Shown here piece after piece: positions 8,905 to 16,039 of a stretch of DNA of 36,390 nt (the stretch's first letter is position 1; the number at the start of each line of letters is the position of its first letter). A program made the position numbers and the translations under genes. The notes below the pieces were generated by a model. It saw only the letters and a program-made list of their open reading frames with translations. It was not told the origin of the DNA and did not search any database. Origin of the DNA: Pseudalkalibacillus berkeleyi (GTDB lineage: Bacteria; Bacillota; Bacilli; Bacillales; Fictibacillaceae); contig NZ_JAKIJS010000007.1 in NCBI RefSeq assembly GCF_021608225.1, forward strand, positions 1-36,390. Direction: 5' to 3'.

Positions 8905-9951
8905 TTATTCTTTATGATTTAATCGGAGTTCTCTTCTTTGGTTGGTGTGATTTTTTAGAGGCGTAAATTGTTTTTCTGGTGATGGATTTTTACTATAGTT
9001 GGGTGCAGAAGATTCATCAGTACTGAATTTCACGCGCCAATTTTCTGTGACAGACTTCATGCCTTCAAGCATAAAATTCATCGATAAAATCGTTAAAGCA
9101 AAGAAAACAATCGGAACAAGAACAATCCACGGATAGACAGTGATATAACGGACACCATTTCCGATCAAACCGGACCACTCATATGACATAGATTGAGGTG
9201 GATCCGGCCAGTTCGGATCAAAGCTTATATTTGTACCACCAAAGAATACTTTGAAGAAACCTAAATGCGCCAATACTAGCATCGTTTGAACGAGCTGCTG
9301 CATGAATATAATCCAAAGCTGTGGTTGAATATGGGGTCTCACGTGTTTCCATAAAATATGAAGTCTACTCCCACCTACAACCTTTGCACCATCAATAAAT
9401 TCATGGTTATAGATTCTACCTAATTCATTTCCAATCAATATGGACGTTGTCGGAACAGCTAAGAATGCCAGGATGACAACTTCAATGCCTACCCGCTCCC
9501 AAAATGTATACGCAAAGCCATTGAAATTTTCTACTAAGAACGGCGTCAATATGAACAAAGCTAATAAAGTAACTGGAACATAGTTGAAAACATCAACAAA
9601 CCAAGTTATATAGCGTCTAAATCGATAAAGATATGCGCCATAAAGTATGCCGAATACCAATGAAGTAAGTAAGCGAATCGTTGCAATTATTATGGCAAAT
9701 CCAATCGTATACTTTGCACCAATTGATATCATATGCGTAAAGTGAAAACCTAAGTTATTCGTACCTAGAGGGATGTCTAAACTAGGTGATAAAGGAGCTG
9801 CTTCAATTGCTCTCCCTTTTTCATAAAGGACTTGTGTTTGAGCTACATGGTTATCCCAAACAAATGTATGTAGGAAACTAGTAGCGATCAAAGTGAAGAG
9901 AAATAGAAAGCCAATTAGAAAGTATGTATTCTTAAATAATCTCAAAATCAC
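8905..9951 (-). CDS. Opp/Dpp-type ABC transporter permease (C subunit)
   Basis: A 348-residue inner-membrane permease of the OppC/DppC type. A first membrane segment lies near residues 10-29 and a periplasmic-side loop follows. The core has the cytoplasmic EAA-like loop (ELGRIYNHEFIDGAKVVGGS near residue 175) that docks to an ATPase. A polar tail of about 50 residues follows the last membrane segment. The start is GTG, directly after the stop of the upstream permease (TAAGTG), so the two are translationally coupled. No ATP-binding subunit or solute-binding protein is encoded nearby, so the substrate is unknown and the ATPase must come from elsewhere, or the pair does something else. Confidence 0.8.
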   Translation of the reverse strand: MILRLFKNTYFLIGFLFLFTLIATSFLHTFVWDNHVAQTQVLYEKGRAIEAAPLSPSLDIPLGTNNLGFHFTHMISIGAKYTIGFAIIIATIRLLTSLVFGILYGAYLYRFRRYITWFVDVFNYVPVTLLALFILTPFLVENFNGFAYTFWERVGIEVVILAFLAVPTTSILIGNELGRIYNHEFIDGAKVVGGSRLHILWKHVRPHIQPQLWIIFMQQLVQTMLVLAHLGFFKVFFGGTNISFDPNWPDPPQSMSYEWSGLIGNGVRYITVYPWIVLVPIVFFALTILSMNFMLEGMKSVTENWRVKFSTDESSAPNYSKNPSPEKQFTPLKNHTNQRRELRLNHKE

Positions 9952-10821
9952 TTACATCACGACCTTTTCATTCGTAAATCTCTCAAGCAGCCATTGCCCA
10001 AGTGCAAAGAACAGAAAGATCGGGATGAAAATCGCAAGTAAGCTTAAGGCAAACACCGTCGGCTCTAGGTATTCTAATAAAAAGCTCATAATGCCATTAA
10101 TATTAAATATGTATTCGAGGATGAGTAAATTAGATAACATAAACCAAATGACGGTTTTGGAATAGTTCAACAAACTGCCAAGTGCATTCCTTAGTACGTG
10201 GTAGATCAGAATCATTGTTGGGTAGACACCTTTGCTTTTTGCTAAATCTACATATTGTTTCTCCAGTTCAATCTCCGTTATGGAAACCATGACTTTATAA
10301 TATTGGATCATTGGCAGTATAGATAAACAAACCATAGGAAGTAAATAGATTGGTTCTCCAGGCAATGAAGCGACCTCAAAGAATAGCAGCCCAGTTTGTT
10401 TATAAAGCCACACAATGGCGAGCTGACAAATGAGAATAATTAAAAGATCCGGTATAGATTCCAGGATGAAAGTGAAAACCTTAACCTTTCCTCTCCACTT
10501 CTCCTGTATAAGCATCGTTACAAATGTGAAGAATCCTGCAGTTACAAGTGCAAGTAAGAGCGCACCGATTAAAATGATGAGAGAATAAGAAACGATTCCA
10601 GATAATTGAGGCAATAATGCTCTCGTTGCCCCGCCCGTACTGTAAGTAATCTCTTGAATATTCAACAACCCTTGAAAGACTTCCTTTATACTCGCAATGT
10701 AACCAGACCAGTTGAGCGTAAATGAACCGTCTGAAGGTAATAAGTTTGGCAAACCAGCCATCATTATGATTCCGACTACAATACACCCAAACCTTAGCAA
10801 TTGATTGATTAAAAAACTCAT
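9952..10821 (-). CDS. Opp/Dpp-type ABC transporter permease (B subunit)
   Basis: A 289-residue polytopic membrane protein with the OppB/DppB layout: an N-terminal membrane segment (about 8-28), an external loop, then membrane segments from about residue 77 on. The EAA-like loop, from ITEIELEKQYVDLAKSKG to YHVLRNA (about 181-212), contacts the ATPase. Hydrophobicity and order match a B subunit paired with the following C subunit. It starts 23 bases after the anti-sigma gene and belongs to the four-gene operon headed by the ECF sigma factor. Substrate not inferable. Confidence 0.78.
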   Translation of the reverse strand: MSFLINQLLRFGCIVVGIIMMAGLPNLLPSDGSFTLNWSGYIASIKEVFQGLLNIQEITYSTGGATRALLPQLSGIVSYSLIILIGALLLALVTAGFFTFVTMLIQEKWRGKVKVFTFILESIPDLLIILICQLAIVWLYKQTGLLFFEVASLPGEPIYLLPMVCLSILPMIQYYKVMVSITEIELEKQYVDLAKSKGVYPTMILIYHVLRNALGSLLNYSKTVIWFMLSNLLILEYIFNINGIMSFLLEYLEPTVFALSLLAIFIPIFLFFALGQWLLERFTNEKVVM

Positions 10822-10844
10822 ACACGCCCCCTAGACCTACCTAA

Positions 10845-11498
10845 TTAATGTAACCCCTTCTCTTTATCCAACCATGTAATTTTGTTCTGATCGTTTTGTT
10901 TCAACCCCCGGACAAATGCCGAATCATTTTGCTCCTTCCAGACACCTTTCTTGTCATGCTGTTTCCGTACATTAATTTCTACTGTATAACCGATCCAAGG
11001 CTGACCGATCTCTTCCACTGCTTCGATACCGGTATATAGCTCAGTTCCTTTGTGGAACATTTCTTCTACTGAGGAGCGAACTTCAGCTTTACTAGCGTGT
11101 GAAGCAATCTCTATATTTAATGAAACAAATTTCTCTCGTTTTGTAACATTCACATACTCTATGAAGCCATTTTCTTGTATGGCGATATGTGCGACACGAT
11201 TAATCAGTGGTAGACTCGTAACAACTTGATCCGATGTAAGCAACGCACCATCAATAAATTTCTCCCCTTTTTGCGGAGGCTCTAAAATATAGGTGACTGA
11301 GAACAGAAGGAAGCATAAGCAAACGGCCAAACTTAATAACGGCTTGATCCTCCCCATATATTTTTCAAGGAACATTGGGGGATTCGGTTGTTCGCGGATT
11401 TGTTTCATAACAGCCTGTTTTCTTGCATCTGTAAATCGCTTTTTTTGATAAACTGCCTTATCCATTATTTGATCTAGTTGCTTCAACTTATCATCCAT
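10845..11498 (-). CDS. probable membrane-bound anti-sigma factor
   Basis: I call this an anti-sigma factor from context and topology. It overlaps the sigma gene by eight bases (ATGGATGA), has a basic cytoplasmic N-terminus of about 52 residues, one membrane segment (about 53-72, PLLSLAVCLCFLLFSVTYIL) and an external domain of about 145 residues. No zinc-binding HxxxCxxC motif is present, so it is not a ZAS-type anti-sigma factor. The external domain (EMFHKGTELYTGIEAVEEIG and following) could sense an envelope signal. Similar proteins in Bacillus carry uncharacterised DUF domains; I cannot assign one with confidence. Confidence 0.7.
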   Translation of the reverse strand: MDDKLKQLDQIMDKAVYQKKRFTDARKQAVMKQIREQPNPPMFLEKYMGRIKPLLSLAVCLCFLLFSVTYILEPPQKGEKFIDGALLTSDQVVTSLPLINRVAHIAIQENGFIEYVNVTKREKFVSLNIEIASHASKAEVRSSVEEMFHKGTELYTGIEAVEEIGQPWIGYTVEINVRKQHDKKGVWKEQNDSAFVRGLKQNDQNKITWLDKEKGLH

Positions 11499-12072
11499 TA
11501 GGTTCTGCCCCTTTCTCGAGTTGAGTTCGCAAAAGCTTCCTTGCTTGGAATAACCTAGACTTCAAAGTGGACGGCTTAATCTTGAACAACTCACTAATTT
11601 CTGCGAGGCTTAATTCTTCCTGATAGTACAAAATAATAAGTTCACGGTATTTAACAGGCAGCGAAAGGATCGATTCTGCTAATTCATTGTATTCATCCTC
11701 CACAATTAATCGGAGCTCTGGGGTGTGCTCGTTACTTTCTTGTTTAAAAAAAGTAACTGGATTGGCAAACCATACATTTCTGTGGGACCAGCTCTTTAAA
11801 TGATCTTTGCAGCGATTAACCGTAATCCGGTATAACCAATTCTTCAATGAACCCTCGCCACGAAACGTTTCAAGCTTTGAATAACAAGTAATGAATACAT
11901 CTTGAACGATATCCTCTGCTTTGCCCCAGTCTTTCACATATGTATAAGCGAGACGAGTCAATCTCTCAGCGAAACAATCCACGACCTCTTCCATGATCTC
12001 TTCTTTATATAAACGTAAGTTTTCAATACTGAATGAATGCTTTTCTTGAAAAACTTCTCGAAAGTTTTCCAT
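11491..12072 (-). CDS. ECF-type RNA polymerase sigma factor
   Basis: A 193-residue sigma-70 family factor of the extracytoplasmic-function type with only regions 2 and 4. Region 2 is at about 33-95 (LAYTYVKDWGKAEDIVQDVF, then FRGEGSLKNWLYRITVNRCKD). Region 4 is at about 135-190, with the helix-turn-helix LSLAEISELFKIKPSTLKSR. AGGGGG precedes the ATG. It heads an operon with its likely anti-sigma factor and two permeases. A CCAACC-N15-CGTC motif directly upstream suggests autoregulation; the same motif lies before the lipoprotein gene at 12301-12873. I cannot assign it to a named B. subtilis sigma factor. Confidence 0.93.
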   Translation of the reverse strand: MENFREVFQEKHSFSIENLRLYKEEIMEEVVDCFAERLTRLAYTYVKDWGKAEDIVQDVFITCYSKLETFRGEGSLKNWLYRITVNRCKDHLKSWSHRNVWFANPVTFFKQESNEHTPELRLIVEDEYNELAESILSLPVKYRELIILYYQEELSLAEISELFKIKPSTLKSRLFQARKLLRTQLEKGAEPNG

Positions 12073-12106
12073 ACGTACAACCCCCTAAAAGACCCTTCTC
12101 TATATA

Positions 12107-12131
12107 GACGAACAAATGTTAATTCGGTTGG
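12107..12131 (-). promoter_or_regulatory. ECF-like promoter of the sigma operon
   Basis: Minus strand: CCAACC (12126-12131), 15 bases, CGTC (12107-12110), then TATATA. CGTC is a typical ECF -10 element; the -35 box contains the usual AAC but is otherwise unlike TGAAAC. The leader to the ATG would be about 26 bases. Confidence 0.6.
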
Positions 12132-12240
12132 TTATTGTTTGAACATTTTTACATTTTAAACAAATTATATGTTTAATTTCAGAGTTTGGGAAGAGACCCT
12201 GGCCAAAGTTCGCCTAAATTTGGATATTACATTTAGACAT

Positions 12241-12290
12241 AAAAAAAAGCCGAACCCTACATCTCTTCTAAAAAAGATGTAAGGTTCGAC
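12241..12290 (-). terminator. terminator after lipoprotein gene 12301-12873
   Basis: Long minus-strand hairpin with arms GTCGAACCTTACATCT and AGATGTAGGGTTCGGC followed by eight T. It insulates the sigma promoter from the gene upstream. Confidence 0.9.
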
Positions 12291-12300
12291 CTCATTACGA

Positions 12301-12873
12301 TTAGGATAATTCAGCTGAAAAGCTTGGTGCAGTTAAACCAAGATCTTCAAATGCTTTCCCCATTTTTTCTTCAAAACTTGCAAACAATTCATCCGCTTCT
12401 GCTTGAGCATCCTCAGATGCTTCAATTGTAAGACTCTCTGCTCGTTTTTCGTAAGAAGCAGCAGCGTCCTCTAGAGCCGTTTTCATTTCTTCTTCATATT
12501 TTGAAAGTTCACTTGGAATTGAAATGGAACGAATAGCTTCTGCCGCTTTAGGGCCTTCTTCTTCAGCAGCTTTTTTCAAAGCTTCTAACTCTTCAGTTGT
12601 CGGCTTCTCCTCCGCTTCTTCATCAAGATAAGTCTCTTTTGAAGCTTGGAATTCATTAAAAGGACCTTGATGTGCTTGAAGGACATCTACAACCTCGCTT
12701 TGGAAGTTCAATAAAGCTACTTTTAGTTCTTCTTCGCTTGTTTCATTTTCTGTTCCAGTCTCTTCAGTATTTGTTTCTTCAGACTTTTTGTCCTCTGTTC
12801 CTTCTGAATCTTGGCTACAAGCTGCAGTAATAGCAAGAAGGAATACAGCTGCAATCATTAATAATTTCTTCAT
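12301..12873 (-). CDS. acidic lipoprotein, paralogue of 13070-13621
   Basis: A 190-residue lipoprotein of unknown function. The signal peptide ends in the lipobox ITAAC (Cys at about residue 19). A Glu/Thr-rich linker (about 25-48) is followed by a helical, very acidic domain with FQSEVVDVLQ, EEGPKAAEAIRS and ALEDAAASYEKR. It is clearly homologous to the next gene, so the two are a tandem duplication. An ECF-like motif (CCAACC-N16-CGTC) lies about 85 bases upstream, the same as that of the neighbouring sigma operon, so it is a probable member of that regulon. It should be anchored on the outer face of the cell membrane. Confidence 0.85.
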   Translation of the reverse strand: MKKLLMIAAVFLLAITAACSQDSEGTEDKKSEETNTEETGTENETSEEELKVALLNFQSEVVDVLQAHQGPFNEFQASKETYLDEEAEEKPTTEELEALKKAAEEEGPKAAEAIRSISIPSELSKYEEEMKTALEDAAASYEKRAESLTIEASEDAQAEADELFASFEEKMGKAFEDLGLTAPSFSAELS

Positions 12874-12956
12874 GGTTTAAAGCTCCCCTTTTAATTGTTT
12901 ATTTAGCACAACGGTTCCGACACGTTTATAGACAGAAATCGTTGTCCGTATATAGA

Positions 12957-12982
12957 GACGAAACACACCCCACCTTGGTTGG
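12957..12982 (-). promoter_or_regulatory. ECF-like promoter of lipoprotein gene 12301-12873
   Basis: Minus strand: CCAACC (12977-12982), 16 bases, CGTC (12957-12960), then TCTATATA. It differs from the sigma operon promoter only by one base of spacing and the identity of the spacer. The leader would be about 75 bases. Confidence 0.55.
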
Positions 12983-13027
12983 ACATAAATGGATATTTTT
13001 AAATAAATTTTTTTGTAGTAAATATAA

Positions 13028-13061
13028 TAAAAAAGTGCCTCAGATTTTCTCTGGGCACTTA
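13028..13061 (-). terminator. terminator after lipoprotein gene 13070-13621
   Basis: Minus-strand hairpin AAGTGCCCAGA/TCTGAGGCACTT with a short A-rich loop, followed by TTTTTTATT. Confidence 0.88.
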
Positions 13062-13069
13062 CATTAAAT

Positions 13070-13621
13070 CTATTCTAATTCTTTTTGGATATTTGGTGGT
13101 AGTAAATCTGAAGCTTCGAAGATTTTACCGAGCTTTTCTTCAAAGTTTGCAAATAGTTGATCTGCTTCACTTTCCGTTTCTTTCTTTTCAAGTGTCAGCT
13201 CTTCTACTCGTTTTTCATAGGATGCGGCAGCATCTTCTAAAGCTGCCTTGAGATCTTCTTCATATTGAGCCAGTTCAACAGGAATCTCCATTGATCTAAT
13301 GTCTTCTGCTGCCTTTGGTCCTGCAGATTTTGCTTCTTCCATCAGTGCTTCTGCATCCTCTTTCGTAGGCATGTTTTCAGCTGTTGTTTCAGGATCATTC
13401 ATTTTCGCCTTGATCGCTTCAAATTCAGTAAAAGGTTTGTGGCTGTCTTGTAACACATCTACCATTTCTGATTGAAAGTCCATTAAAGCAGACTTCACTT
13501 CAATCGGATCTATTTTCTCTTCTTTATCTTCTTTCGTCCCTGTAGCAGAATCTTGGCTTCCGCAAGCAGCTAAAGTTAATACGAGCACTGCCAACATAAG
13601 TGTTGTTAGGATTTTTTTCAT
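13070..13621 (-). CDS. acidic lipoprotein, paralogue of 12301-12873
   Basis: A 183-residue lipoprotein with the lipobox LTLAAC (Cys at about 20), a short charged linker, and a helical domain that shares FQSE-VDVLQ, GPKAAE-IRS, ALEDAAASYEKR and FEEK-GK-FE with its neighbour. Function unknown. Unlike its paralogue it has no ECF-like motif; a weak sigma-A-type promoter (TTTACA-N16-TACACT) lies about 45 bases upstream. The two copies are thus probably regulated differently. AGGGGG-like sequence precedes the ATG. Confidence 0.85.
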   Translation of the reverse strand: MKKILTTLMLAVLVLTLAACGSQDSATGTKEDKEEKIDPIEVKSALMDFQSEMVDVLQDSHKPFTEFEAIKAKMNDPETTAENMPTKEDAEALMEEAKSAGPKAAEDIRSMEIPVELAQYEEDLKAALEDAAASYEKRVEELTLEKKETESEADQLFANFEEKLGKIFEASDLLPPNIQKELE

Positions 13622-13660
13622 ATGTTTCTCCCCCTTGTGTATGTTCTCCTAAGCTTTGTT

Positions 13661-13688
13661 AGTGTACCAAGGATTTCAAATATGTAAA
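13661..13688 (-). promoter_or_regulatory. possible sigma-A promoter of lipoprotein gene 13070-13621
   Basis: TTTACA (13683-13688), 16 bases, TACACT (13661-13666) on the minus strand. Both boxes are imperfect. Confidence 0.4.
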
Positions 13689-13717
13689 TTATTTTATTTT
13701 TCTAAATTATCAATATT

Positions 13718-13744
13718 TGAAACGGATCTATAGGTTGGTACGTC
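13718..13744 (+). promoter_or_regulatory. ECF-type promoter of lipoprotein gene 13767-14222
   Basis: TGAAAC (13718-13723), exactly 17 bases, CGTC (13741-13744). These are the consensus -35 and -10 elements of Bacillus ECF sigma factors of the SigM/SigW kind. The start codon is only 23 bases downstream, and AAAGGAGGG lies between. Confidence 0.65.
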
Positions 13745-13766
13745 ATTAGAAAAAAGGAGGGAAAGT

Positions 13767-14222
13767 ATGTTTCGATTGTTGAGCGTATTTGTTTTATCCT
13801 TATCGATTTTGATGTTAGCTGGATGTGGTTCTGTTGCAAATGGAAGTGGTGAGTCTAAGGAACAAAAGCCTCCGAAGGCAACCATCACAATTGAAGATAA
13901 AGAAGTTTCATATAAAGAAGGATCTTATTGCTGGAGCACATCATATAAAGGTGTATGTGCAGATACTGGTGGCGCAGAAGAACTAACTGAAGATACTCCC
14001 CCTTTAGTCGTATCGAAAAGTGGAAACATGCAGATTTCCTATGAACAGGATCCGAGTAGTCTTCACGTCATGGTGCTAAAAGATGGTGCTGAGCATCAAA
14101 CCTTTAAAGACCAATATGAATTGAAAATACCAGAAGAGCCTGGAACGTATGTATATGGCGTGTTTGCGAAATGGGAGAACCAAGGTGACTCGTTCATCGC
14201 TTATAAAATTAAAGTTAAATAA
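13767..14222 (+). CDS. small lipoprotein of unknown function
   Basis: A 151-residue lipoprotein: signal peptide, lipobox MLAGC (Cys at about 20), polar linker, then a compact domain beginning KATITIEDKEVSYKEGSYCW. Two further cysteines (SYCW and GVCAD) are placed for a disulphide outside the cell. The C-terminal half looks like beta strands. I do not recognise the family. It runs against its neighbours and has its own ECF-type promoter (TGAAAC-N17-CGTC), which suggests an envelope-stress role. A strong terminator follows. Confidence 0.85.
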   Translation: MFRLLSVFVLSLSILMLAGCGSVANGSGESKEQKPPKATITIEDKEVSYKEGSYCWSTSYKGVCADTGGAEELTEDTPPLVVSKSGNMQISYEQDPSSLHVMVLKDGAEHQTFKDQYELKIPEEPGTYVYGVFAKWENQGDSFIAYKIKVK

Positions 14223-14286
14223 GAATGTTCCATGTGAAACATAGAAAAGCTTAATCGCCCTTTCAATGCTCACTAAATCTTAAACG

Positions 14287-14331
14287 ACCAAACGCCCACA
14301 TCTAGATGATGGGGCGTTTGTTTGGTTTTTT
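14287..14331 (+). terminator. terminator between convergent genes
   Basis: ACCAAACGCCC and GGGGCGTTTG pair around a loop, followed by GTTTGGTTTTTT. The T run serves the plus-strand lipoprotein gene; the stop codon of the minus-strand gene at 14302 lies in the loop. Confidence 0.75.
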
Positions 14332-14889
14332 ACTGTCTATCGTTCTCTTCTTGCTCGTCTTCTTCGTCACGTCTAATGATATTGTGATGACTCCGATGAT
14401 TTCATCATTCTTATCTGTAATCGGTTCACCGTAAATATCGTATGTGCTTTCACCTAATGTTGTAGGAAAGTTAATTTTCTTTCTCATCTTCATGCCTGTA
14501 TCAATTATTTCTTGTTTAAATGCCATTAGTTCTTTCGTGCCTTTATTATTCGCAATCTCATCATCACGTTTACCTAATAAATTTGCAGATTCAAAATCCG
14601 GATGTGGATTAAACACCCACATGTATTCCAACTGTAAATTACAATAGGCAATCACCATTTGAGAATTCCTAAGTAATAAAAGAAATGAAGGTTCCTCATA
14701 TTGATCGTTAAAGAAAGTTGAAGGGTTCACACCAAGAGCTGTTGCGATTTTTTTCGCAACTTCCATACTTGGATTCCTCGTCCCTTTCTCGATTTGTGCA
14801 TAGTAGGATCGATCAATAAAACATTGCATTGCTACTTGTTCTTGTGTATAACCTTTTTGTTTTCTTGCTTGTATGAGCCATTCTCTCAT
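14302..14889 (-). CDS. XRE-family regulator fused to a PAS domain
   Basis: A 195-residue protein with an N-terminal XRE helix-turn-helix (about 3-60: ARKQKGYTQEQVAMQCFIDR, then IEKGTRNPSMEVAKKIATAL). A PAS-like domain follows (about 70-180): YMWVFNPHPDFESANLLGK and FPTTLGESTYDIYGEPI, ending GVITISLDVT. That PAS type is common in histidine kinases, where it binds small ligands or cofactors. A basic tail ends the protein. This suggests a one-component sensor-repressor. It is transcribed away from a small unknown gene at 15007, and the shared intergenic region holds a palindrome that could be its operator. Ligand unknown. Confidence 0.85.
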   Translation of the reverse strand: MREWLIQARKQKGYTQEQVAMQCFIDRSYYAQIEKGTRNPSMEVAKKIATALGVNPSTFFNDQYEEPSFLLLLRNSQMVIAYCNLQLEYMWVFNPHPDFESANLLGKRDDEIANNKGTKELMAFKQEIIDTGMKMRKKINFPTTLGESTYDIYGEPITDKNDEIIGVITISLDVTKKTSKKRTIDSKKPNKRPII

Positions 14890-14936
14890 TTAAGACCCCT
14901 CCATATGTTGCAAACAGCCACTTTGATTATTATCAG

Positions 14937-14954
14937 AATTATAAGAATATAATT
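14937..14954. promoter_or_regulatory. palindrome between divergent genes, possible operator
   Basis: AATTATA-AGAA-TATAATT, perfect 7-bp arms, midway between the XRE-PAS gene and the divergent ORF. It could be the binding site of the regulator. A/T-rich palindromes also arise by chance, so this is tentative. Confidence 0.35.
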
Positions 14955-15006
14955 ACAACGACTACTATTTGATTTAATGTTAAAAATTACATTTGAAGGG
15001 ATGTGC

Positions 15007-15357
15007 ATGATGCCAATTACAACTCGACCTTTAAACAGTAAACCACTCTACCTGCCCTTTGCTTGGTTACAATTAGTATTAGAACAAAACACATCAAGCA
15101 CCTACTTGTTAACCAAAGATTCAACAGACTTTTGGAAGGAAAACTACGAACGTATCAACACATACATATTAAGAAATATTCAAACTTGCCAAACATTGCA
15201 TTTATTAAAATCAAAAGTTCTCTTGTATGAACGCAATCATATTGTACTATCCGTTTGTAATGAACAAATCATGATCGTTTTCCATCTACATTATTGTGAC
15301 AATGATTGGTATATCGACATCATGTCAATGAAAAATGAATTTCACCCTTTGCACTAG
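15007..15357 (+). CDS. hypothetical protein
   Basis: A 116-residue protein of unknown function with no signal peptide or clear membrane segment. It has aromatic- and leucine-rich stretches (PLYLPFAWLQLVLEQN) and a C-terminal half that alternates hydrophobic and polar residues (IVLSVCNEQIMIVFHLHYCD). Several ATGs lie in frame. The one at 15007 is six bases after GAAGGG and is the most likely start; the reading frame can be extended to 14977. It is divergent from the XRE-PAS regulator and followed by a strong terminator, which supports a real gene. Confidence 0.6.
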   Translation: MMPITTRPLNSKPLYLPFAWLQLVLEQNTSSTYLLTKDSTDFWKENYERINTYILRNIQTCQTLHLLKSKVLLYERNHIVLSVCNEQIMIVFHLHYCDNDWYIDIMSMKNEFHPLH

Positions 15358-15469
15358 TTGCAAGTCGATTTATTCATAACCATTCCCATGAAATGTAATC
15401 TTTCATTTAGTCTCTCAGAGACGTAAATGATTTATGTATAAAACAATTGTAGCAAGAAAGAACCAAAGT

Positions 15470-15505
15470 ACATGTGGCTTTTAGCCACATGTATGTGTTT
15501 TTTTA
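15470..15505 (+). terminator. terminator after the 15007-15357 gene
   Basis: Perfect 10-bp arms ACATGTGGCT and AGCCACATGT with a 3-base loop, then a T-rich tail (GTTTTTTT). Confidence 0.8.
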
Positions 15506-15580
15506 TTGTTCACAACACTATATATACCAAGTGTTATACCCACACCTTAACAATTACCTCATTTTACCAAATTCAATTAT

Positions 15581-15610
15581 TGTATAAAAATTTCCACTCT
15601 ATTCATACTA
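15581..15610 (+). promoter_or_regulatory. sigma-G-type promoter of the spore protein gene
   Basis: TGTATA (15581-15586), 17 bases, CATACTA (15604-15610). This fits the forespore sigma-G consensus (TGMATA and CATNNTA), and the gene behind it encodes a spore protein expected to be under sigma-G. Confidence 0.8.
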
Positions 15611-15662
15611 ACGACAAGTGGTGAATACCTCCACTGATTCCACATGAATAGAGGTGACTGAC

Positions 15663-15860
15663 ATGGCTCAAAATCAACAACAATTGGCAGTACCAGGTGC
15701 ACAAGCGGCAATTAACGCTATGAAGACTGAAATCGCTTCAGAATTCGGAGTACAACTTGGACCAGACACTAGCTCTCGCCAAAACGGTTCTGTAGGCGGA
15801 GAAATCACTAAGCGTCTTGTACAACAAGCTCAAGCACAACTTGGTGGTGGCCGTTACTAA
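15663..15860 (+). CDS. alpha/beta-type small acid-soluble spore protein
   Basis: DNA-coating spore protein (65 residues) that protects spore DNA from UV and heat and is degraded at germination. Hallmarks: the germination protease site region [14 protein letters not shown], and the C-terminal DNA-binding signature [20 protein letters not shown] three codons upstream is open, but GAGGTG overlaps it and is well placed for the ATG at 15663. It has a sigma-G-type promoter and its own terminator. Family sspA/B/C/D; I cannot tell which. Confidence 0.97.
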   Translation: MAQNQQQLAVPGAQAAINAMKTEIASEFGVQLGPDTSSRQNGSVGGEITKRLVQQAQAQLGGGRY

Positions 15861-15901
15861 TTACTAGCATACTTAATGCTAAACCTCTTCTTGACCAAAA
15901 G

Positions 15902-15936
15902 GATCTTCGCTAACGATTAGCGAGGATCTTTTTTAT
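15902..15936 (+). terminator. terminator of the spore protein gene
   Basis: Arms GATCTTCGCTA and TAGCGAGGATC (one G-T pair) with a short loop, then TTTTTTATT. Confidence 0.9.
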
Positions 15937-15973
15937 TATCCTTGTAATCTTTTTGTAACAAAAGAAATGTTTT

Positions 15974-16000
15974 TGAAACCTTTTAAGGTGCTTATTCGTC
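15974..16000 (+). promoter_or_regulatory. ECF-type promoter of the secreted protein gene
   Basis: TGAAAC (15974-15979), 17 bases, CGTC (15997-16000), then TAATAA. It has the same elements and the same spacing as the promoter at 13718-13744. Confidence 0.65.
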
Positions 16001-16039
16001 TAATAAGTAGAGTAAGCAATTTTTTAGGGGGTTTTTTTG

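Noticed and set aside
8905-10821. Complete oligopeptide transporter
   Set aside because: Only the two permease subunits are present; I looked on both strands around the operon and found no ATPase and no binding protein.
13661-13740. CCAACC on the minus strand as an ECF promoter for the 13070-13621 gene
   Set aside because: CCAACC occurs at about 13732-13737 but no CGTC follows at 15-17 bases; the plus-strand TGAAAC-N17-CGTC pair explains this stretch better.
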